Source: Taudactylus pleione (taxonomy: Eukaryota; Chordata; Amphibia; Anura; Myobatrachidae). Taken from it: a stretch of DNA of 64,000 nucleotides. Below are positions 52,311 to 63,865 of the stretch, one piece after another. The position numbers and the translations under genes were made by a program. The DNA lies in NCBI GenBank assembly GCA_031769625.1, contig JAUIMM010000178.1, forward strand, positions 26,345,501 through 26,409,500. The letters are read 5' to 3'. The notes beneath the pieces were generated by a model, which was not told the DNA's origin, did not search any database, and saw nothing but the letters and a program-made list of their open reading frames with translations. Position 1 is the first letter of the stretch, and each line of letters opens with the position of its first letter.

Positions 52311-54190
52311 CCTCTACCATGGGGCGAAACATGATTATGTTTTAGAGGTAGATCAAAAGGGCTACATAATTCATGTCACCTAAGCCTTTGGAACTAGACT
52401 GAGCATTATCCAACCCGAAGGGCAACAGGCAAAACTTGAACATCTCCATGGGTGTTACAAAGGAGGTTTTCTCACAATCTTTCGGGTAATGTCTGGTGTT
52501 TTAAAGCAAAACTATTTGCTTTATATTCTATATTAATTGTACGTAGGAGAAATGTATTTCCACAATTCTTTCCATAATTTTTCTGCAAAAATAAGGGAGT
52601 AAGGACTGCTGATGTCCAAAAAGTACTTTTATCATTATTTTAGTTGTGAATAATAATGCACCCTTATTTTCCTCATTGTCTTTCCATAATACACTTTCAC
52701 TTTCAAATGTAATACAAAAATGAAAAAGGCCACAAGAAAATAAACTGAAGTATGTATTAAAGTACTAGTGTGGTAAGATTGTGGATCATTTTATTAGTTT
52801 GCAAGTAGGACAAATATTGCAGTTTTAGAGAACTCTAGAAAAAAGAAAGTAGCTTAAACTCATGTTTGTAGTAAAATATTGTCTTTGCTAAATGCTATTA
52901 ATATTTTTTTTCTAAGAAAATTATGAAAAAGAAATAATGAGATAAAAAAAAATGTGCAAATACGTCACATGGCAGTCCACTGTGGTAGTTATACTTCCTT
53001 TCCAAATTTGGCATTGGACTGCAGTAAGTGAGTCCAATTTCTATTCATATTTTTCCTTCGCTATATTTAAATTTTTAATATTGTGATAACCATCACAGTA
53101 TTTAGAATATTTTTTCACTATTCCTACGGACTTATTTCTAAACTTAATTCATTACTTAATTTCCAATATAATAGCCTTATAAGCAAATAATTCCACCAAC
53201 AGCTCCCAAACATCATTTTGGAACTTAAAAACATTTGTCGCTTATCACTGTAACAGTGTATCCAACCTTGCTCATAATTTCAATGGATTATTAATTGATC
53301 TATCTTTTGCATTATTTCACTAATGCAGAGCAGTGCAGAAACAATATTTCAGTTTAAGAAACAGGAGCATTGTAAGGAGACAGAGAGTGAATGGGGTGTG
53401 TTACTTTTGTTGTCCTCGTTTAATGGGAATCATTTTGCACCTCCCATGTCGCACTTCAGAGGAGAAACAAATTCCAGAAGTAATAAACTACCAATACATA
53501 GTACTACCTGTAATAAGATTAATAAGACAGTTCTCACGTCCTCATATCATTATGATTAACATATATGAAGCTAAAGAGGCTGATTCGGAGTTGCATGCAC
53601 AGCCACACGCAGCAGTGTCTATTGGCGTTCGCCTGTCTGTGAGTTTATGTAAATGCTGCTCTAAACTTCTTCCCTTGGTTCATCAGTGCAGCTGAATGTA
53701 CAAGGACTGAAACGCCCACTTTTAGTATCTAAACACACTGTAAAACCGACTGGTGCGTCCATAGATGCCACCATCGGTCGCACCATTGAAACTTGCACCA
53801 GCCCTATGGCAGATACAGTTTCCCTGTCTGACTATGGCCTCCTATGCCAGCGTCTGTGAATGCTGCATTTTGCATTGACATACCCACCACACTACCATAA
53901 CATGCCCACTGAACTTCCCATTTTTGCTTGCATTTCTAGCCACCACCCAGTAATGCCCATCACATTTATGATACCGTCTGTACTGACCACATCAGCGCCT
54001 TCGTGTGTACACTCTGTGTAATGCATGCACCGTTTCAGTTTTCAGAAATTTTCATGCGTGTACAGCTGCAAAATTGCTTAACGATGTTATAATCAGCATT
54101 GCGTGTGACTCGGTATCAGCACCAAAATGAGCACATCTTCAAGTGATGAACTGTAATGCCTCACAATTTTTTCACTAAAATTTATAACAT
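52311..54190. other. No gene recognised; mainly unique AT-rich sequence
   Basis: A 120-codon frame at 53333-53695 has no motif. From about 53570 to 54110 the sequence is GC-richer and may be an old repeat. No termini or splice-flanked exon could be supported. Confidence 0.35.
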
Positions 54191-54194
54191 TTTG

Positions 54195-54505
54195 TTAAGT
54201 TGTTAACACTACAGCTCCCAGTCTTCGATGATCTGTGTGAAGTTTGTATTTTCTCTGTTTTTGCATGGGTTTCCTCAGAGTGCTCCACTTTCCTTCCATA
54301 CTCCAAAAACATACTCATAGGTATATTGGTTGCTTTCAAATAATTAACCCTAGTGTGTGTGTACATGTGATAATTAATATACTGTAGATTTTTTTAGGTC
54401 TCCTGGGGCAGCGACTGATGTGAATGACTGACTGAAATATTATCTGTAAAGGGCTGCTTTATATGTGTGTATTATATAATAAATGTTAATAAATAAATAA
54501 AAATG
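54195..54505 (+). mobile_element. L2/V-SINE-type retroposon 3' tail
   Basis: The order GTGAAGTTTGTATTTTCTCT, TTTTGCATGGGTTTCCTCAG, CACTTTCCTTCCATACTCCA, AAAACATACT, CCTAGTGTGTGTGTACATG and GGGGCAGCGACTGATGTGAA, then TGTAAAGGGCTGC and TATAAT-AAATGTTAATAAATA, is the common vertebrate L2/SINE 3' module. It ends in an AATAA-rich tail. Fragment only. Confidence 0.55.
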
Positions 54506-55440
54506 GTTAAGATGAAGGTTAGTCCTAAGAAACAGTTTCTCTATTCCATTTATTTTTTTCCTTTTACTTTGATTTTTGTTTTACTTTTTTTTGATGTTTG
54601 ACTTGATTTTTTTTTTCTGGTTATATATGTCTAGTTTTCATAGCGTCCATTGTAGTACAGCTATGTTAACTATTTTTAAAGGTTCATGCAAAACAAAACT
54701 GAATAAAACACAAAATGTAGCTTGTAGGCTTACTATAGTGTAATATTTATGACACTGTGCTGATTTAGTGTATGCTGGAAAAAGGCAGTATGATTTATGT
54801 TTTATGCAATACACAGCCAATCAACATGTAAGTGCGATTTACAATTCAGCATACTTTATTTTCTTTGAATTAGAAATTTGCATTGGTAAAAGTAGCACAT
54901 CCACACACGGCAAATGTTTATTTTGGTTGCTGTATGTGTTTCATCAAAGGCGGTGTGTAACTTGTAAAAAAAAAAAAATTGTGCAAAAGTTTGGTATTCA
55001 GAAGAATATTGAGTTATTCTCTTTCATGAGCTAAAGTGATAATATTGTCCTACTGGAGAGAGAATAACGTCTAAGGGAGTTTGGATTCAAAAGTCGATAC
55101 CATTCATTTCATGGAAGCCTTGATATCCAATCCCCAACAGAAAAGAAGTCCTCAAGATATGGTCTGTGTAAAATAATCTTATTTAATAAAAATGTGCTTT
55201 CACTGACAGTCACATTCCATGCGACCATCCCCAAGCATTTTAAACAAACATTATTTCACAAAAACAAGCTTTATTGGATAAAACAAAGAAAAAGGTAAAG
55301 GGTGGTGTCAAAGTTATCACAGGAAAATGAATGTCATTCCAGAGTAATAACTAGCATAAATACATTTACAAATAGAATAGGCGCTTCAACACATGTACAG
55401 TATACAATGCAGGAAAGAGGGGGTTAGGCCTGAGGTAGGT
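54506..55440. other. No feature recognised
   Basis: AT-rich; short motif-free frames. Confidence 0.35.
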
Positions 55441-55502
55441 TGCTTGGGAGCTTATAAAAAAGAGGAGAGATGATGCACTAAATCAGGACCCATCTGTGAC
55501 AA

Positions 55503-55530
55503 ATTCATGCTACTGATAGCACTTCATCAG
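55503..55530 (-). ncRNA. Decayed hammerhead-like core
   Basis: On the minus strand CTGATGA, a GTGCTA/TAGCAT stem (five pairs plus G.U), then GAAT instead of GAAA. The lone A-to-T change breaks the core. No PLE coding sequence lies beside it. Confidence 0.35.
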
Positions 55531-55899
55531 TGGGGTGGAGGCAGAGGGTGGAGACCTAATGTTTCCATTTCAAAGGCAAAGTGTATTTTTGTAATAATCT
55601 TAATGAGCGGAGCAGGGGTTTTTCCAGTATTGACCTATTACTGGCCAACAAAATGTGACCATATTGTGTTTGGGAAAGGTGGGAGGGTAGCTATGTAGGA
55701 GAGTTACTATAATAATGAACTTCAGTCTTGGATTAATGACTTGGGAGCATACAGTATGTATTAATAATCGCACAGTGTCTGTTTACGCTACTGGATGGAA
55801 GCCGCAGGAGAGGAATCAGAAGATCTGTGAATAAGCTTCCATAGATTTAAAGTAGTTTACATCATTGCTTTTCAGAGTTTGATACATAGGAGTCACATG

Positions 55900-56905
55900 T
55901 AATTCATATTGATAATCATCAGCCTTATGCACTAATTAGCCTTCTGCCGGAGATGTCTGTGAAATTTACTACATTAAGCTATTAGTACATAGCAGCAATT
56001 CATAAATTTATGCAGGAAAATGCAGTTTCTACATAATTTTATGCAAAAGACTCTTTACAAATAGGCCCCTATATGTATTAAATCTGACACCATTTTTGGT
56101 TGGACTTGAGGACAGTCCCAAAATATATGACATAAGTTTCATACAGCAAGCACAATTTTGGATTGAGAAGGCCACATCTTGTGTAACCAACCTGGAGTGA
56201 GACAAAGGCGATGAATTAGTTTTACCTGTAATTCTAAATGGTTGTAATATTTAGATATTCGATGCGTATAGAGGTTCACCAGTTCCTACTGTTTTGCTGA
56301 AAGTGGTGATTACACATCTCCCACTGTAACTGGGATTGAGACTTTTCCATGGAGATGACTTTTTTTGTAAATGGTTGTATAAAAATAAATAGCACCTCTT
56401 TTGCAACCCTGGGGAAGCCTACATAAAACATCCTGAGGTAGGAAGGCAAGGGACCCGTGTGTCTCAGCAATGCTCAAAATCCATTGGTGAATCTGCACGA
56501 GCTTGAACAGATTGTGAGGGGGTAGGTCATATGGGGCTTGGCGTTTAGGGAAGGGAATAATATATCTAACATGTAGGACATTCACAATATTCATGATTCA
56601 CCTATCACTCCAAAAGGACACATTTAGGTGTAGTATTAACCTGGAAAAGGCAACCAACGAGAGGGAGCATATGGGAAGAGTTATTTCCTTGGTGAGGTAC
56701 ATGTTAACCCAAACTTTGTCTGTGTCTAGTACAGTTTTGGGGATAGTGGATTGCAGAAACATCATCTGTTTGGGGATCCAGATGAGTTCTGTCAATGGAT
56801 AACCAAGATCTAGGTCTTTTTCCTGGTCGACCCATGGCTTTACGTTTGGAGGCAGTGGCCAGTCTCTGAACTGGGAGAACAAGCATGCCGCATGGTAAGC
56901 AGGAA
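55900..56905 (-). pseudogene. L1-like LINE ORF2 C-terminal remnant
   Basis: Minus-strand frames read, in order: FSQFRDWPLPPNVKPWVDQE, LTELIWIPKQMMFL and MYLTKEITLPICSLSLVAFS (56882-56598); then IIPFPKRQAPYDLPPHNLF, IHQWILSIAETHGSLAFLP and YFYTTIYKKSHLHGKVSIP (56594-56310). After further shifts comes a Cys-containing segment near 56150. Length and order fit the region after the RT core of an L1-clade ORF2, upstream of the terminal zinc knuckle. Stops and shifts at about 56596 and 56310 make it non-functional. It overlaps in protein region with the 1.5-2.2 kb remnant only at its end. Confidence 0.6.
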
Positions 56906-58899
56906 TGTTCAGTGCGCAGAGCCCCTGTTTACTATGAGGTGTAGTAATTTCAATGCCATATGTGGGGTTTACATTTCCATATGTAAGAAAGCACTAATTT
57001 ATACACTTATTTCTGGCAATGTTTAAGATTAGGATTGTTTAAAAAAAGATACATTTACTTTCCTAAAACCATCATTTTAAAAATCTGCTGGGCAGCCCAG
57101 CCAAGAAACCTCAAAGCCTAGACAAGCTTTCACAATTCAGATATATGTGTAAATGGATTGAAGGTTAACATCAAAAACATCCATGAGACGTCACAGAATA
57201 TCCATTTACTGGTGCTTACTTTGCCACAGCCATCTACATTGGAGCCACTGGCCTGGCTTGCCGTAAGTCCAGCTAACCCAGCCATCCATCTGCTGGTAGG
57301 AGCAGCAGTCCCACTGCGCTGTGGTGTCATACCCATGCAACACTTCCATCAGGCACTATACCGCTGGCGCTTGTCATTGTGCATTACAGCCTACTATATT
57401 ATCTGGTAAGTCCATGTACTTTTCATTTGGAGATAGATCCACATAAACTCCCCAACTAGGTGAGCTAATTTGCAATTATCAAGGAACATTTATTGTTACA
57501 TGCCAGTTACTCCTTACACTCTGCAGAGTGTGGATTATACTGTATAGTTACTTTCAACACACAGTTTCTATCTACAGTCTATTTCCAGTTTGGATACATA
57601 GTTTCAGTCTGCAGATGTATAACTTTTTTTGTTCACTTTAGCTGAAGACATTTTCATTATCACTACCAACTATTGTGGATTGAAATATGTGCACATATAA
57701 TGAATTGAATGTACTTGCAATAAAAAAGGTTGTAATTCCAACTCCAATGGCTATTTCATATAAGCGGGTTGACAATACCAATAAACTCTGGCATTTATAA
57801 TTGTAAATGTCAATGAAAGAGGTAATCCAATTGTATAGGATGCTAATTACCAGTCTGATCCGATGTTGTAATGATGCTCCTAGAACAGAAGGGATCTTGC
57901 AATATTAAGGGTGATATTAATCCTTGCTCCTCTATTGAGCTACACACAAATCATGTTTAGGTGTATTGCTGCAGCACCTGCTGGGAGATCCAATGTCAAT
58001 ATTACAATCCCGAATGTCTGTTCAGATGAGCCGGGGAGTTGAGAGCCAGCGCAGCCACTGTGTTATCAACAGATATAGTAGTTACCCACAATCTTTAACC
58101 AGTTTCGCTCTAGTAATGGGAGCTTTAGTAAAGAGCCTTTGTTAAGAATGTGTCAACCTTCTGAATGTTGACTTTTTTTGTTGACCAAGCGACACGCACG
58201 TATCCTCTGATATATTCTTAGCTGTTTCGAACAGTCTGATTATTTGGCTACAGGTTGTTCTAACTTTGCCTGTGTCAAGTGGCCATTCAGAAGATGAAGG
58301 TTGATAACAAAAAGGTGCTCAGAACCATAGATAAAAGCACCTTAAAATAAATTAAGGGTCTTATTATAACAACACTGAAACATTGTGATAGTTTATTTGA
58401 TCACTTTGTCAAAACTCCTATTTTATTTACTCATATTAGCAAGAAGTTGTTTACAGATTACTATTTGTCATTGCAAAGTTCAGTTTTGACACCTTTAACA
58501 TTTTTATTTGGTGCTCTACAATAAAACCTGTCCCATGTATAAGCTTATCTATCTGCACAGACATGCTTTTTATTGTCTGATTCTCCAAAAAATTTAACCA
58601 CACATCATACTTTAATCCATGTACAAATCATCACCAATTTTAGAGAAAAAGCTTTTTTCATTCAGTCGAAACTTTTAAAGTGGTTCATAAAACACAAATA
58701 GATTTACTAAGCAGAATCATTCAAAAATTCAAGTATTTTCTTATCTTTCGAACACCCCCTCCCCCCAAAATTTGGATACTTAACATATATTTGTCTATGA
58801 ATGCAGAATCTTTCTGCTGTGTCCTTCAGTAGTTTAGCAGACAAGAAACTAAGTATTTAAAAATAAAATGGTAAAAATTTAAATTTATGGGATGTAGTC
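56906..58899. other. No gene recognised
   Basis: Mostly unique AT-rich DNA. 57180-57415 is GC-richer with open frames on both strands (83 and 68 codons) and a GTAAGTCC at 57410, but there is no motif and no convincing acceptor, so I do not call an exon. Confidence 0.3.
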
Positions 58900-59220
58900 C
58901 AAAGGTTGACAATGTTTCACATTCATAATATTGACACCACAGTGTCCACAATTATGATGTCAACATTGTTAAGAAATGTCAAATGCAATATGTCCACATT
59001 CTCAGAATGTCAACAGTTGAAATGTCGACATTGTCAGAATGGGTTATGAATAGTTACTAGAGGGAGGGTTAGTGATAGGGGGAAATACTAATTGGAACGC
59101 CAGAGGATCACAGCTCTGACCCGGAAATTGGTAACATGACCGATGGAACCCAGAAGCCAAACGAGAGATGATTAATGTCGACATTATGATTGTGGACATA
59201 TCATACCACACCCAAATTTT
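58900..59220. repeat. GTCGACATT-type short repeats, block 2
   Basis: Phrases such as GTTGACAATG, ATGTCAACATTGTT, ATGTCGACATTGTCAGAATG and AATGTCGACATTATGATTGT are scattered at irregular spacing, as in 52165-52310. Confidence 0.55.
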
Positions 59221-59605
59221 ATATAGAGCTGTATAGAACATTAATCTTCTAATACCAGCTTGACAGGAGCCTCACTACCCTGTGTTGTTTGATTGAATTG
59301 GCAACATTTTGGCCCCTTCCATTTAAAGCTTACCAACACATGGAGTATACTAAGCTTAAATATTGTGTGCTACTGTAAGAATTAACATGCTTTGGTTGGC
59401 TACAATATGTTCTCATCCCGACTACTTAATTTCTGCTCTGTCCCCAGTCCATCAAGAAAAAATGCAATTGGTGCTAAATTTAGTGAAGACAATTATAAAT
59501 AATTTTCAAAAGTTCACAGTCTTATTTTAAATGTTAACTGTATTATGTCTGATTATATCATTTTAAAATGTAACTAGGCAACTTGCTTTGAAGGTTTAGT
59601 GGTCA

Positions 59606-60240
59606 CTAGCATTTACCCGCAGCTTAGCTCGCGTGGATGTCTGTTATTGCTCAGCTGAACTATATTACAGTAGTGGCATCTAATATTGGGATGTATATTT
59701 TATATTATAGACATTAATCACAAAATGTCTTTGTAAACAATATTTGCAGTTTTTCCTTCAGGGACTAACACAAAAAAATGTTGGGGCTACTAACTTGTGA
59801 GCAAAACTGCCCATGGGAGAAGTAGCTGTTGTGAGATCTACGCCTGCAGCCCTGAAAATTTGTCCCTGCGACTTGTTGATCATCATAGTGAAGCACGATT
59901 ACAGAAAACTGCAGGTGCTTGAATTGTAAAGGAAATTTGTTGGGGCTAAGGGGTATACGTGATGTAAACACAGTCTCACCTGCTCCAGATCCCGTTAGAA
60001 TCTATGCCTCAATTAGATTCCTCTGTAGAGCAGTGACTTTAAGTCGGGTTTCACTGCATAACTTGGTTGGAGTCAAGTTCTGCAGAGGCATTATTAGAAC
60101 ACCAACTTTCAGTGCAATGCCATGTGCGGGTAGTCCAGCTGCACTATTTTGTAGATCCCAAATCCATTGCTACTTAACCTACAGTAACTTTGAAAGGTTG
60201 CAAGTAACATGAGCAGCGGCTCTATGATTTGTATAATTTG
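59606..60240 (-). pseudogene. Helitron helicase C-terminus with 3' terminus
   Basis: Minus-strand translation from about 60200 downward gives GVLIMPLQNLTPTKLC, then ALQRNLIEAIILTGSGAGET. Next comes VFTSRIPLSPNKFPLQFKHL, then QFSVIVLHYDDQQVAG with YFSHGQF. These match the Pif1-like helicase end of animal Helitrons: the LMRN-I-A-x-I-x-TG block, the PRIPL-x-P block, and AMTINK-x-QGQ/SHGQLYVA-like motifs, the last two damaged. The minus strand ends with a GCGAGC/GCTGCGGG-like hairpin and CTAG (59609-59606) followed by T, the usual Helitron 3' end. A frameshift lies near 59890. Rep and the helicase N-terminus are absent. Confidence 0.72.
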
Positions 60241-60720
60241 TCTTGGTGCACCATTTACTGAATTGACGTACTGTATACGGCAACTTCATGAGTCAAGGTA
60301 AGCTGCCTGATTAGTGCTTAATACACATTTGGATTTTCCGGCGAAATAGATCTTGAGATATATATCTATGTATTTCTATATGCATACATATATAACTTTG
60401 CGTTCGGTGTATGTATATATTGTATATATATATTTATACACATATAGTCATTTTGGACTTGAGAAGCCTGTGCAAATTCTGCTAAAAGTATATTTGCCAC
60501 AAAAAAAATCTATTAATATACATCTAGTAATTTTTGGCATGAAGAGCCTGCACACGCCGAGTGCCAAGCATCTGATTTTTCCTTTATTGCTCCTCTCCCT
60601 GATGTCACATTGAGATAATACATACCTTAGTTTCTTTCTAGGTGACTAAGCTATAGAATATTGAAAATGCAATCCAAATTCATCCCGTAGTTTTTGTGTG
60701 ATACCGAAACAAACAGACAA
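60241..60720. other. AT-rich sequence, possibly Helitron-derived
   Basis: Imperfect (TA)n around 60355-60450. CCGTAGTTTTTGTGTGATAC followed by GAAACAAACAGACAAACACA at 60688-60725 resembles tails of non-autonomous elements, but no terminus was identified. Confidence 0.3.
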
Positions 60721-61035
60721 ACACAAATTGTAAAACATTTTTTTAGCCATAATTCATACACAGTTCCAAGGAGTATATTTCTTAATAAAAATTCTATGTA
60801 CAGACACAATCATTACAACTTTATTATAAAGTATAGGTTTTGTAATATTTTAATGGAACACAGATTTAGGATTACCTATTGTCCTGGATTCTTTTGGACT
60901 ATCTGGAAATCCGCATCACTGTCCGGAGTCTGTAGGGTGCCCAGTCAAAGATGAGTGGTGTCCATGAATCTCTGGCCAGGCACATCTCCGGTAACATCAC
61001 TGTCAGTGTAACACTGGCCGGCACTGTATGCTGCT
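60721..61035. other. No feature recognised
   Basis: Unique sequence without motif. Confidence 0.35.
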
Positions 61036-61320
61036 TACAACATTATGGTGACATATCAACATGCACAATTTCATATCAACATGCACAATGTTGACATGTT
61101 CATAATGTCAGCAGTTGGCAGGTCGATATACTATTTTTTTCACTGTCAGTGTCCTAACTTTAACTGCAGTCTAACCCGAATCAAAGCTTAACGCTAAACC
61201 TAAATCTAACAGTGACATGTACTGTTGACATTGTGACTGTCAACATTAACAATGTCGACATGTTCACAGTGAAAATATAGACATTCTGATTTTCAACATA
61301 ATGACTACATACCATGTAAT
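61036..61320. repeat. GTCGACATT-type short repeats, block 3
   Basis: CATATCAACATGCACAAT twice, then ATGTTGACATGTTCATAATG and AATGTCGACATGTTCACAGT. Same style as blocks 1 and 2. Confidence 0.55.
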
Positions 61321-61585
61321 TTTCACCTTGGTCATACTGACCTGTATACATTTTTTTTTTCACAAAAACTTTTCAATCACCCTCCCACCCCCACTGTGTC
61401 TCGGACACCATGTCCTACCATTCCTGATTACAAGCTGTAGAGAGCCATCATTCACATTGATAATACTGTAGATAGAATTCATACAATGTACATATTTACT
61501 TGTATCTAAGCCACAGGACAGCTCAACACATGGTTCACTTACTCAACACCTGCAGCAGAGGGTGCTTTGAAGAATGAAACACTCT
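61321..61585. other. No feature recognised
   Basis: Unique sequence with a poly-T run. Confidence 0.35.
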
Positions 61586-62450
61586 TGTCACAACCAGGGT
61601 TTCTCGGCATGCCGGCCAGCAGGTATTACCTGTGAGGACGCTATGGCGAGGGGCGTCTGACGGTGGTGCTGGCATGTGGGGGGTGCATTGGCTGTGCGTA
61701 GTCCTGTGTGGGCATACTGTCACTCTGGTCTAGTTAGGCCTGGTGGTGCTTCCGTTCCGCTCTGGCATGGGCGCCGTCATCTTGCCTCCGGTCATGTGAC
61801 CTAGTCGCCTTATCCTGGTGTGTCACATGCTCTCTCTGGCCTGTCACAGTGCAGCACTTGGTATTTAAGGGAGTGCCGAGCTTCCTCTCATTGCCAGTGC
61901 AGCTGAGAGAGAGAGTTCCTGTGCTCATTCACCTGTCTGTTGGGATCATTACCTAGCCTGCTTCACCCTGCCTGTTCCAGCCCCACTGCCTCCTCTTTTG
62001 CCTCTCCCTTGCCTGAGTACCTGTGTCAGCTGTTACCCTGCATCTTGCCTCCACTTGCAGTTTCCCTGGACATTATGTCTCAGCCTGCAATTCACTTCAG
62101 CCTGCCACTCACTTCAGCCTGCAATTCACTTCAGTCTGCAACTCATTTCAGCCTGCAATTCTTTTCAGCCTCACAAACCCTGGAGTACTGGACTACCTTC
62201 TATCACTACCTGGACTTTTTTCCGTTGCATCACTACAGTTTCCCAAGTGCACTTTAGACTTTGTTTTTCCACATTCATGTCTGTTAAGCCACTCATTAAA
62301 AACTCCACGTTTATTTTTAAATCTGCTTCAGTGTCTGCTCCTTTTACCACCCTGGACCCACAACAAAACCAGAACCTCACAACTCTCCATAAACTGTATG
62401 ATGGTCATGCATATCTTGTAGATACCTCGAGCATGTCATCTATTCTTTTA
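61586..62450 (+). mobile_element. Ty3/gypsy fragment (LTR, leader, gag start), copy 2
   Basis: The LTR starts TGTCACAACCAGGG and has a GGTATTTAAGGG promoter-like box (61860-61871). A leader follows, with about eight copies of a 16-17 bp unit (TTCAGCCTGCAATTCAC, 62080-62170). The gag start MSVKPLIKNSTFIFK then reads to LDPQQNQNLTTLHK (62278 on). This N-terminus aligns with MSTNIHIKQPTFQFK...GPQQTQTLT of copy 1. The fragment ends at a Tc1 insertion at 62455. Long frames over the LTR and leader are not genuine proteins. Confidence 0.65.
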
Positions 62451-62717
62451 TATACAATAGTGGCCAAAATTGTAGAAACCTTTTGGAAAATGTGCATTTT
62501 TGAAGTTTAACAGCTTATAGCACTAATATATTTTAGTATTATACTAAAAAGCATACATGATTACAATGGCAATTTCATTTAGAACATAATACAATGAACT
62601 TTATAACAATTTTACATTTTGAAAATAGTTATATTTATTGAACTGTGGGAAAGTACATTTCTTAGTTTTGCACAATATCCATTAGCGCTTTGTTTGGAAG
62701 CCTTTTGCTGCAATTAC

Positions 62718-63018
62718 ATACCTCCCAACATTGGTGGCCAGTGGATGGGGACCCTTGGCATGCCTAAGGCGCGTCCATGGCAGGAAAGGGAGTGGAGCCT
62801 AGGGAAAAGGGGGTGGAGCCTCACAGCACCCCTGTTTCTGCCACTGTGGGGGTGCCCAGCACTCTCCAAGTTGCTGGGGTGCCCCTAGGCTCTCTCTGCA
62901 CTGTGCATAGATGTTGTGCGCATGTGCACAGCGTCTATTCATCCGCTATACAGAGCAGTGGTGTGTGCTCACCCAATCTTCCCACCCCCTCTACTGTGAG
63001 ACACTGATGTATTTACTG
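62718..63018. mobile_element. Insertion nested in the Tc1 element
   Basis: GC-rich sequence starting ACATACCTCCCAACATTGG and containing GGAGTGGAGCC/GGGGTGGAGCC repeats interrupts the Tc1 interior and ends near CACTGATGTATTTACTG. The start resembles a common amphibian MITE/SINE end. The right end and target duplication are not certain. Confidence 0.45.
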
Positions 63019-63019
63019 C

Positions 63020-63545
63020 TATTTAAAGTGTCATTGATCGCACAAATTCCTCCCACATCTTCACAGGTGGTGTTGTGCACTCAGGTAGCAAATGTTCTCC
63101 AAATCTTCTGTGGACATATTTCATTCCATCACTACCAAATATGGATATTCTGGTTTCGTCACTCCAGATGACACACTGTTCCATTGTTCTTCTGACCAAT
63201 TAATATGCTTTTTAGTCCATTCTGTCTTTGAGAGATAAAAGCATATTTTTCCTTGGAATTCTGGTCTTTAATCTAAAATATTGAAGTCTGCGTCGAACAG
63301 TCCTGGCACTGATGTTTACACCACATTCACGTAAATCATTTGAATAGCCTCAGATGATTTTCTTCTGTACTCAAGCATAGTTTTTTCATCCTTCTATCAC
63401 GGCATGGTGTTGTGGATCTTTTCGTACCTTTACCAGTTTGGTTTTGAATTGACTGAGTCTGTTGATACTTATTCCACAGTGCCTCCTTTGGTTATCTTCT
63501 TCACGTAAAATAGTCAACTCTTTTTACTTTGCTTGTCATCCTAAA
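63020..63545 (-). pseudogene. Tc1-like transposase relic
   Basis: The minus strand yields RPEFQGKICFYLSKTEWTKK, then INWSEEQWNSVIWSDETRIS with the first catalytic Asp, and FGSDGMKYVHRRFGEHLLPE with CTTPPVKMWEE. The N-terminal DNA-binding part (63545-63290) is badly decayed, with only weak helix-turn-helix traces. The region with the second and third acidic residues is missing or replaced by the inserted block at 62718. No single open frame spans it. Confidence 0.7.
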
Positions 63546-63865
63546 TAAGTTACTCAGCTTACTTCAAGAAATGAAAGTAAAAAACACATAAAAAACAGTG
63601 ACCAACTTAGTGATAGTAAAAGAACTAATTAAGATGTTTTACTATCATTTCTGGTAGCAACAAATATGCTCCCTATCTTTATTTAGCTATAACTTTTTAT
63701 GTAATAAAGATAATTCTTTGCAGTGCATTATATTATGTATAAAATTATCTTTCCAATGAGATATACCTTCATAGGATTTTCTTTAAAAATAATGCAGTTA
63801 TATGCAATTGAACCCTAAAATCACACATTTTCCAAAAGGTTTCCACAATTTTGGCCTCTAGTGTA

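Larger units (their letters stand above)
62455..63863 (-). mobile_element. Decayed Tc1-like transposon, fourth family (1409 bp)
   Basis: The left end CAATAGTGGCCAAAATTGTA and the right end read inward CACTAGAGGCCAAAATTGTG are inverted repeats with TA on both sides (62453-62454, 63864-63865). The repeats continue through GAAACCTTTTGGAAAATGTG. The interior carries minus-strand transposase relics and a nested insertion. Confidence 0.85.

Noticed and set aside
57158..57409. Host exon suggested by GC-richer open frames
   Set aside because: Frames are open on both strands, with no clear acceptor and no protein motif; the GTAAGTCC at 57410 alone is not enough.
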